Shown: one piece after another, positions 54,595 to 61,007 of the stretch | How positions within the stretch are numbered: position 1 is the stretch's first letter | How the letters are laid out: the number at the start of each line of letters is the position of its first letter | Source: CAZWLY01 sp964634465 | GTDB lineage: Bacteria; Desulfobacterota; Desulfarculia; G963662305 | NCBI GenBank assembly: GCA_964634465.1 | Contig: CAZWLY010000006.1 | Coordinates: 124,001 to 188,000 of the forward strand | DNA length: 64,000 nucleotides | Direction of reading: 5' to 3' | Made by a program: the position numbers and the translations under genes | Notes under the pieces: model-generated | The model's database searches: none | Told to the model about the DNA's origin: nothing | Seen by the model: only the letters and a program-made list of their open reading frames with translations

Positions 54595-55005
54595 TCAGTC
54601 TTCCGGGTCGATCCGGCCGGCTGTCCTGGCCTCGGCGAAGTCCAGATAGTCGCCCGAGGGGATCGGCTCGCCCTCGGGCTGGGGGTAGAAATAAAGCCAG
54701 GCGGCGAACTCGTTGCCAGCGTCGTCGATCACTGCCACCACTTCCCGGCGGTACCAATCCGGGTGCTCCTCCAGCCGGTCCAACCGGGCCAGGATTCGGG
54801 GCGTGACCCGCCATATCTCGCCGACGATGGGGCCGACCCGTTCATCCTTGACCACGTAAGGGTAGCGCCCGACGTAGAGGGCGTAGGGCTCGCGAGTCCG
54901 GGCGGCGGCGATGAACTCGGCCCCGGCCAAGTAGGTCTCGCAGTTGGGACAACCCCGGCGAAGTGTCCCGTAGACGAAGACGAGATCGGTTCGATCGAAG
55001 GACAT
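54595..55005 (-). CDS. Gamma-glutamylcyclotransferase-like (AIG2/GGCT) protein
   Basis: A 136-residue protein with the GGCT-fold opening LVFVYGTLRRG and VGEIWRVTPRILARLDRLEEHPDWYRR carrying the conserved acidic residue. It would act on gamma-glutamyl amines or peptides. ATG 55005 is chosen from the position of the YGTLR motif; no strong ribosome site is present. Confidence 0.83.
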   Translation of the reverse strand: MSFDRTDLVFVYGTLRRGCPNCETYLAGAEFIAAARTREPYALYVGRYPYVVKDERVGPIVGEIWRVTPRILARLDRLEEHPDWYRREVVAVIDDAGNEFAAWLYFYPQPEGEPIPSGDYLDFAEARTAGRIDPED

Positions 55006-55100
55006 GGCTTGGAAGATAACCGGCCTTGGGCCGGGAATCAAGCCGGCCCTGGGCTCAAGCAAGAATCGCCCCCGGCCGAAGAAAGAACGCGCCGACGACG

Positions 55101-55129
55101 ACGGGGCCGAGCGAAACGCCCGGCCCCGT
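55101..55129. terminator. Hairpin downstream of the FAD oxidase operon
   Basis: Perfect nine-base arms ACGGGGCCG and CGGCCCCGT with an 11-base loop, 28 bases past the oxidase stop codon (minus strand). There is no T-run on that strand, so termination is only probable. Confidence 0.5.
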
Positions 55130-55156
55130 TTCCTTCAGAGCCAAGATCGCCCCGCC

Positions 55157-56311
55157 CTACTTGAACGCCTCCTCGCCGGAGAAATCCCGGTACGGATCGA
55201 AGCTCTTCAATATCTCCGGGTCCTCGTCGGTCAGTTGATCGGTGACGAGGCGATAGATCAGCTCGGCCAGGCCGGGACCCAACATGAAGCCCTGACCGCA
55301 CATGCCGACCGCCTGGTAGAAGTTGGGGATCTCCTCCATCCGGCCGACGATGGGGAAGCCGTCGGGCGTCATCGGGTACTGGCCCCGCCAGGTCCGGCGG
55401 ACCTTCAAGTTGGCCAACCGGGGCATGATGTCGATCATCCGCCGGGCGATCAGCGGCAAGAAGACCGAGGTGGATCGGGTGTCCACCCCGACGATCGGCG
55501 GGTCCGGGGTGAGGCAGAAGATGATCTGGCCGTCCTTGAGCTGGTAGAAGTAGAAGTTGGCGCAGCCCGGCCCCCGTCTCAGATCGACCACCATCGGCCC
55601 CATGAACGGCTTGACCGGCTCGGAGATGGCCGCCTCGTGGCAGTCGGGCGTAACCGGGACGTCGAGGCCGGCCATGTTGGCGATCTGTCGGGCCGAGGCC
55701 CCGGCGGCGTTCAAGACGGCGGCCGAGGAGTACTCGCCTTTGTCGGTGACGACCGAAACGATCCTGTCGCCGTCGATCTTCAAGCCGGTCACCCGCTCGT
55801 TGAACCTGAACTCGGCCCCGGCCTCGACGGCCTTGGTGGAGGCCGAGTTCACGAAGATCAACGGCGAGGCCGAGCCGTCGCCGGCGGAAAAGGTGCTGCC
55901 GCGGAGCCCATCCATGTTGATGCCTGGATTGAGCTTCTGGTAGTCCTCGGCCGACACCCATTCGATCTCCAGCCCGAAGCCGTGCTGGATCTTCATCAGT
56001 TCCTTGAGGCTCGTCTCCAACTCCTCGGTGTAGGCCGGGAAGGAGTAGCCGTTGTTGCGCCAGTGGATGTCGTCGCCCTCGGCCTCTTGCCAGGTGGAGA
56101 AGATCTCGATGCTCCGCTGGCAGACCTTGATCTTGCCCTTGTCCGAGTGGGTGGCCCTGATTCCGCCGATGGCCTTTTTGTTGTCGCCCTGGCCGGCCGA
56201 AGGCCGGGCGTCGATGACCAGCACCGACCGCCCCCGGCGGGCGAAGGTCAAGGCGGTCGGTACGCCGATGGAACCGCCGCCGATGATGATCAAGTCGTAG
56301 GTCTTGGACAT
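55157..56311 (-). CDS. FAD-dependent oxidoreductase (DAO family; opine/sarcosine oxidase beta-type)
   Basis: A 384-residue flavoprotein with the N-terminal FAD motif IIIGGGSIGVPTALTFARRG, and PDGFPIVGRMEEIPNFYQAVGMCGQGFMLGPG near the end. It resembles SoxB, HcnC and OoxB, which oxidise the C-N bond of secondary amino acids. It lies three bases after the partner gene at 56315, so the two should form a complex. The substrate is inferred to be an imino/opine or N-methyl amino acid. Confidence 0.87.
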   Translation of the reverse strand: MSKTYDLIIIGGGSIGVPTALTFARRGRSVLVIDARPSAGQGDNKKAIGGIRATHSDKGKIKVCQRSIEIFSTWQEAEGDDIHWRNNGYSFPAYTEELETSLKELMKIQHGFGLEIEWVSAEDYQKLNPGINMDGLRGSTFSAGDGSASPLIFVNSASTKAVEAGAEFRFNERVTGLKIDGDRIVSVVTDKGEYSSAAVLNAAGASARQIANMAGLDVPVTPDCHEAAISEPVKPFMGPMVVDLRRGPGCANFYFYQLKDGQIIFCLTPDPPIVGVDTRSTSVFLPLIARRMIDIMPRLANLKVRRTWRGQYPMTPDGFPIVGRMEEIPNFYQAVGMCGQGFMLGPGLAELIYRLVTDQLTDEDPEILKSFDPYRDFSGEEAFK

Positions 56312-56314
56312 GGT

Positions 56315-58441
56315 CTAGTCCTTCACCGGCGCGGCGTTGGCGAAGACGCCCAAGGGCGCTTCGACGAACACCGGCCGGACGGTGTTCAACGTCACTTCGT
56401 CCAAAGGCACGCCCTCCGAGCGGAAGAGCTGCAGGATCAGACTCTCGCAGGTCTTGTAGCCGCAGGCGCCCATGGAGGCCCGACTCACGGCCTTGAGCTG
56501 GTTGAAATCCCGCACTCCGGCCCGGATCAGGGCTCGAATCTCGCCGGCGGTGACCCGCTCGCAACGGCAGACCACGGCCTCGTCGGGCATCTCGCCGGCG
56601 ACGATCTCGTCTTTGGGCTCGGTCAATTCGGCCGGCTGGATGGTGAACCCGGCCGCCCGTTTGGCGATCTGTTTGGGAACCTTGACCTTGACCAGTTGGG
56701 TCTTCCTGGAAGCCTTGGTGAGCGAGGTCTTGATGATCTCGGCCTCGGCCAGCGGCCGGCCCTGGTAGTCGGTCAGGACCACCTTGTCGCCGACCTGGTA
56801 GGGGTGGTTGTAGACCTCGTAGGGCAGCGACACGATGGGGTTGTCCGGGTCTTCCCGATAATCGACCAGGGTGATGGCCAGACCGGGGCAGATGTAGAGG
56901 CACCGGTTGCAACCGATGCACTCCTCGCCGGTTATCACCGGCCGCTCGAGAAAGCCGTCGCCGGGAATGGCGATCGCTCCCTGCTTGCAGACCGACGCGC
57001 AGGGGTTGCAGGGGATCTGCTGGGTGCAGTGGATGATCGGAGTGACGCCCGTCTCAGGATAGACCGAGTAATCGGGCTCTTCGTCCGGACCGGGCCGGCT
57101 TCTCAAGATTTCGGCCTTCCGGCGCCACTCGTCCGGGACCGGCTCGTCCTCCAGGCCCAACTCCCGGGCGATGGTCAGTCCGGCGATCCTGCCGCTGAAC
57201 ATGGCCGAGGAGGCCTCGGCGATGACGGCCGCGTCGCCGGCGGCGAAGGCCTTGATCCCGGCCTCCTCGGCCTCCCTGAAGAATTCGTTGACCGGGTTCA
57301 AGCCCACGGCGACGAGCAGGGTGTCGCACTCGAAGGTCTTTTCGGTGCCGGGTATGGGGTTGAAGGACTCGTCCACCTCGGCCACGGTGACCGACTCGAC
57401 GTGCTCCTCGCCGTTGGCCGAGAGCACGGTGTGGCGGGTGTAGATCGGCACGCCCAACCGCTTGATCTTGTTGGCGTGGACCATGTAGCCGCCGACTTCC
57501 GGCAGGGCCTCGACCAGTCCGACGACGTCGATGCCGGCCTGGAGGGCGTGGTAGGCGGCGATCAGGCCGACGTTGCCGCCGCCGATGACGAAAAGTCTGT
57601 CCGAAGGCCTGACCAGATCGCGGTTGACCAGCGTCTGAAAGGCGCCGGCGCCGTAGACGCCGGGCAGGGTGTTGCCGGGGAAAACCAGCGACTTTTCCCT
57701 GGCCCCGGCCGCGTTCAACACGATCTTGGGGCTGACGAGTCGATACTCTTTGCCGCCCACCACCAGGCCGACCTTCTTGTCGGAGAAGACGTAGAGGGCG
57801 GTGCTGTCGAGCCAGATCTCGACCGAGTCGAACTCCCGGACCTGCTCTTCCAGGATCGAGGCGATATCCACTCCCCTGGTGCCGGCGTAGCAGTCGTCGA
57901 TGGAACCGAAGAACTTGTGCGTCTGCAAGACCAGCTTGCCGCCGAGGCGGTCCTTGTCATCGACCAGCAGGGTCTTTATCCCCCGCCGGCCCAGCTCGAC
58001 CGCCGCCGACAACCCGGCCGGACCGCCGCCGACGATGAGCACGTCCACCGCCTTCTCCGCCACGGCCTCAAACCGATAGCCGCCCTCGACCGGGGGCAGC
58101 TCGGGCAGCCCTTCGAGGCTCTCGACGATCATGTTCTCTTCGAGCCTGGTCATGCAGGCCTTGACCGGGACGCCGTTGGCGATGACCGTGCACTGGGCGC
58201 ACTGGCCGTTGGCGCAAAAGATGCCCTGGGGCGCGTCGTCCTTGGCGTGGCGGCCGAAGAGGTGGACGCCGTTGGCGAACAGGGCCGAGGAGATGACCTC
58301 GCCCCGCCGGCCCTCCATCCTCCGGCCGTTCCAGTAAAAGCCGACCGTCTCGGCTTCTGGAACCTCCAAGATCGGATGTTTGTCGATCCGCCGGTGAGGC
58401 GGTGCTGTCTCCTTCTCCTCGAGTGAGGGACTGATTAGCAT
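56315..58441 (-). CDS. Multi-cluster FAD/NAD oxidoreductase (HcnA-HcnB/OoxA-like fusion with ferredoxin domains)
   Basis: A 708-residue protein with several redox parts in order. First is a 2Fe-2S domain (about 30-105, with IFCANGQCAQC). Then a pyridine-nucleotide-disulfide oxidoreductase part (about 110-430, VLIVGGGPAGLSAAVELGRRG and a second FVIGGGNVG). A pair of 4Fe-4S-like sites follows (CNPCASVCKQG and CIGCNRCLYICPG). The C-terminus has a BFD-like 2Fe-2S domain (VVCRCERVT, then CGYKTC). In simpler relatives these are separate subunits. It should pass electrons from the oxidase subunit (55157) to a carrier. It is the first gene after the GntR regulator. Confidence 0.88.
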   Translation of the reverse strand: MLISPSLEEKETAPPHRRIDKHPILEVPEAETVGFYWNGRRMEGRRGEVISSALFANGVHLFGRHAKDDAPQGIFCANGQCAQCTVIANGVPVKACMTRLEENMIVESLEGLPELPPVEGGYRFEAVAEKAVDVLIVGGGPAGLSAAVELGRRGIKTLLVDDKDRLGGKLVLQTHKFFGSIDDCYAGTRGVDIASILEEQVREFDSVEIWLDSTALYVFSDKKVGLVVGGKEYRLVSPKIVLNAAGAREKSLVFPGNTLPGVYGAGAFQTLVNRDLVRPSDRLFVIGGGNVGLIAAYHALQAGIDVVGLVEALPEVGGYMVHANKIKRLGVPIYTRHTVLSANGEEHVESVTVAEVDESFNPIPGTEKTFECDTLLVAVGLNPVNEFFREAEEAGIKAFAAGDAAVIAEASSAMFSGRIAGLTIARELGLEDEPVPDEWRRKAEILRSRPGPDEEPDYSVYPETGVTPIIHCTQQIPCNPCASVCKQGAIAIPGDGFLERPVITGEECIGCNRCLYICPGLAITLVDYREDPDNPIVSLPYEVYNHPYQVGDKVVLTDYQGRPLAEAEIIKTSLTKASRKTQLVKVKVPKQIAKRAAGFTIQPAELTEPKDEIVAGEMPDEAVVCRCERVTAGEIRALIRAGVRDFNQLKAVSRASMGACGYKTCESLILQLFRSEGVPLDEVTLNTVRPVFVEAPLGVFANAAPVKD

Positions 58442-58483
58442 GGCTCGTGCTCTCCTCGGTCGCTCTTCTCGATCGAACCAGGG

Positions 58484-59113
58484 TTAGAGCGACCGGTTGA
58501 GGTATCTGATGAATCGCTCCTTCGAGGCCAGGTAGTGCCGCCTGAGCAGGGTGGCCACGGTGGCGGCCTTGCGGGCCTTGATGGCCTCGACGATCTGGCG
58601 GTGCTCCCTGATCGAAGCCCGGGCCTGGATCACGTTGTAGAGGCCGTGGAGCACCAAGCGGTGGGTCTGCTCCCGAAGCTGGCGGTGGAAGTCGATCAGC
58701 CGGGAGTTCTGGCCCAGCTCGGCCAGCAAGGCGTGGAACTCCTGATTGAGCCGGTAAAGCTCCCGTTGGTCGCCGCCGGCCCGCTCCATCTCATCGACCA
58801 GGCTCTCGACCATGGCCACGTCGTCATCGCTGAGATCGGGCGTGGCCACCCGCATCGACAGCCCCTCCAGGGCGCCCATCAGGTCGTAGATCTGGGCGAT
58901 GTCCCGCTGGGAGAGCTCCTTGACCGCGGCCCCGACGTTGGGCACGATCTCGACGAAGCCCTCCTGCTCCAGCCGCCACAAAGCCTGGCGGACCCGGCTG
59001 CGGCCGACGCCCAGTTCGGCGGCCAGGCGCGACTCGACGATCCGCTGACCGGGTTGATATCGGCCCCGGATGATGGCATCCTTGATGTGATCGATGATCC
59101 GGTCGTTGTCCAT
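58484..59113 (-). CDS. GntR-family regulator, FadR/FCD subfamily
   Basis: A 209-residue protein. The N-terminal winged helix has GQRIVESRLAAELGVGRSRVRQAL, and the helical FCD domain fills the rest. ATG 59113 follows GGTGGA; a TTG 30 bases before is less likely. It lies just upstream of the oxidase operon on the same strand and divergent from hdrCBA, so it may control either. Confidence 0.87.
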   Translation of the reverse strand: MDNDRIIDHIKDAIIRGRYQPGQRIVESRLAAELGVGRSRVRQALWRLEQEGFVEIVPNVGAAVKELSQRDIAQIYDLMGALEGLSMRVATPDLSDDDVAMVESLVDEMERAGGDQRELYRLNQEFHALLAELGQNSRLIDFHRQLREQTHRLVLHGLYNVIQARASIREHRQIVEAIKARKAATVATLLRRHYLASKERFIRYLNRSL

Positions 59114-59182
59114 GACTTCCACCAGGCGCGACCCGGCCGGCAACGAGTTGAAACCAATTACAGTGTCACCAATTCAAACCGG

Positions 59183-59194
59183 ATTGTCAACAAT
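59183..59194. promoter_or_regulatory. Candidate GntR operator
   Basis: ATTGT, two bases, ACAAT: a perfect short palindrome with the TTGT..ACAA form of FadR-type GntR operators. It lies 70 bases upstream of the GntR start, in the divergent region with hdrC. Confidence 0.4.
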
Positions 59195-59395
59195 TTTATT
59201 GCCTCCCCTTGCCCGCTATCTTATATAATCCATTGTTTTTGAAAGAATATTAGCCCTACAAACATTTTGCGGCAGCGGGCCAAACCGGCAAAATATAAAT
59301 CGATCATGTCGTTTTTCGACCGTCGCCGCCGTCGCCGGCCCGGGCTCGAGCCGGTCGGATCGGGCGGCGTGGGAGGGCGGCGGTTTGCCTTGACA

Positions 59396-59423
59396 TTGAC
59401 CGAGGGCCCGGTTAGGTTATACG
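59396..59423 (+). promoter_or_regulatory. Possible sigma-70 promoter of hdrCBA
   Basis: TTGACC (59396-59401), 16 bases, TATACG (59418-59423). Leader of about 160 bases to hdrC. The 59114-59589 divergent gap holds this, the palindrome at 59183 and no gene. Confidence 0.35.
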
Positions 59424-59589
59424 GTGCTGTGGTCCAGGCGATCTCGGCCGAGGTGCAGTCATTTTCGTTCAGGCGAGGCCGAGAAGCCGGACCGCATTTA
59501 TAGTGATTTGGCCCGGTCGAGCCCGGCCCCCTTCCCGCCAGTCGCGGTCCGTGGTTTGGCCGTCCAGCGTTATCTTTAAGGAGCAAACC

Positions 59590-60162
59590 ATGACCGAATC
59601 CAATTCGGCGTGGGTGGTCGATTACGGTTACCTGGACGAAGTCCAGAGCGGTTCCGGGGTCAACCTGGCCGCCTGTTACCACTGCCGCAAGTGTTCCAAC
59701 GGCTGCCCCGTCTCCTTCGCCATGGATTTGAGGCCGGAGCAGGTGGTCCGGCTGATCTGCCTGGGCGACCGAAAGCGCGTCGAGAGTTCATCGACCATCT
59801 GGATCTGCGCCTCCTGCCAAACCTGCCTGACCCGCTGCCCCAACGACGTGGACATCCCCCGGCTGATGGACTTCCTCAAAGAGAAACTGGTCGCCCGCGG
59901 CGAAAAGGGTCCCGAGCCCAACACCAGAATCTTCCATCAGGTCTTCTTGAGGGACGTCGCCCGCCGGGGCAGGGTCTTCGAGGGGCGGATGATGCAGGAC
60001 TACTTCATCAAGAGCGGCCAGCTTTCGCCCGAGTTGCTGCTGAAAAACGCCAAGCTGGGGCTGTCCATGTTCAAAAAGGGCCGGCTGACCCTCTTGCCGA
60101 GCGGGGTCAAGCGTAAGGGAGAGATCAAGAACCTCTTCCGGACGCTGGGAGGGGCCAGATGA
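59590..60162 (+). CDS. hdrC: Heterodisulfide reductase subunit C-like
   Basis: A 190-residue protein with two 4Fe-4S motifs, CYHCRKCSNGCP and CASCQTCLTRCP, as in HdrC. A helical C-terminal part follows. HdrC passes electrons between HdrA and the HdrB active site. ATG 59590 has AAGGAG six bases upstream. It overlaps hdrB by four bases. Confidence 0.92.
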   Translation: MTESNSAWVVDYGYLDEVQSGSGVNLAACYHCRKCSNGCPVSFAMDLRPEQVVRLICLGDRKRVESSSTIWICASCQTCLTRCPNDVDIPRLMDFLKEKLVARGEKGPEPNTRIFHQVFLRDVARRGRVFEGRMMQDYFIKSGQLSPELLLKNAKLGLSMFKKGRLTLLPSGVKRKGEIKNLFRTLGGAR

Positions 60163-61007
60163 GCAAGGTATCCTACTACCCCGGCTGTTCGCTCCACGCC
60201 ACGGCCCGGGACTACCAGGAGTCGATCGACGGCGTGGCCAAGCTGCTCGGCCTCGAGCTGGTCGAGGTCGACGACTGGAATTGCTGCGGGGCTACTGCGG
60301 CCCACTCCTTGAACCACGACCTGGCCATCGGCCTGGCCGCCCGCAACCTCTTCAACGCCGAGAAGGCCGGGATGGACCTCGTCGCGCCCTGCGCGCTTTG
60401 TTTCCACCAGTTGAAGCAGGCCGAGAAGGCGTTGCTCAAGGGCTGGGACGGCGCGCCCGAGTTCCCCTTCGAGGGCAAGATAAAGATCTGGGACCTGTTG
60501 GCCTTTCTGGCCCAGGACGGCTGGCTCTACGTCTTCGAGGAGAAGGTCACCCGGCCCTTGAGCGGGCTCAAGGCGGTGTGCTATTATGGCTGCCAGGCCA
60601 CCCGGCCGCCGGAGATCACCGACCATCCCAACCCGGAAAATCCGACGGAGATGGAGAAGATCGTAGCCGCCTGCGGGGCCGAGCCGCTGGAGTGGTCCCA
60701 CAAGACCGACTGCTGCGGCGCCTCGCTGGCCATGCCCCGGGCCGACATCGTCTTTACGATGGTCGGCGACCTCTACGACCGCGCCCTGGAGACCGGGGCC
60801 GAGGCGATCATCGTCTCCTGCCAGATGTGCCAGGCCAATCTTGACATGTACCAGGAGGAGATCGCCAAAGAGCGCGGCCAGGACTACAAGATTCCGATCA
60901 TCTACTTCACCGAGCTGATGGGCATCGCCGCCGGTCTCTCAGAGGCCGAGGTCTGGATGGGCCGCCACTTCATCGACCCCCGGCCGGTGTTCAAGGAGCT
61001 ATCATGA
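60159..61007 (+). CDS. hdrB: Heterodisulfide reductase subunit B-like
   Basis: A 282-residue protein with two CCG domains (a NCCGATAAHS...CALCFHQL half and a DCCGASLAMP...CQMCQANLD half), the Cys ligands of the noncubane 4Fe-4S clusters that reduce disulfides in HdrB. In bacteria without coenzyme M the acceptor is uncertain. It overlaps hdrA by four bases (ATGA). Confidence 0.92.
   Translation: MSKVSYYPGCSLHATARDYQESIDGVAKLLGLELVEVDDWNCCGATAAHSLNHDLAIGLAARNLFNAEKAGMDLVAPCALCFHQLKQAEKALLKGWDGAPEFPFEGKIKIWDLLAFLAQDGWLYVFEEKVTRPLSGLKAVCYYGCQATRPPEITDHPNPENPTEMEKIVAACGAEPLEWSHKTDCCGASLAMPRADIVFTMVGDLYDRALETGAEAIIVSCQMCQANLDMYQEEIAKERGQDYKIPIIYFTELMGIAAGLSEAEVWMGRHFIDPRPVFKELS

Noticed and set aside
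55004..58426. 1140-residue open frame on the plus strand opposite the FAD oxidase genes
   Set aside because: It is a mirror of two well-supported minus-strand flavoprotein genes. The protein is Asp/Gly/Val/His-rich without any domain, typical of antisense frames in GC-rich DNA.
59221..59682. 153-residue minus-strand frame in the GntR-hdrC gap
   Set aside because: It overlaps the hdrC start and has no ribosome site or recognisable domain.
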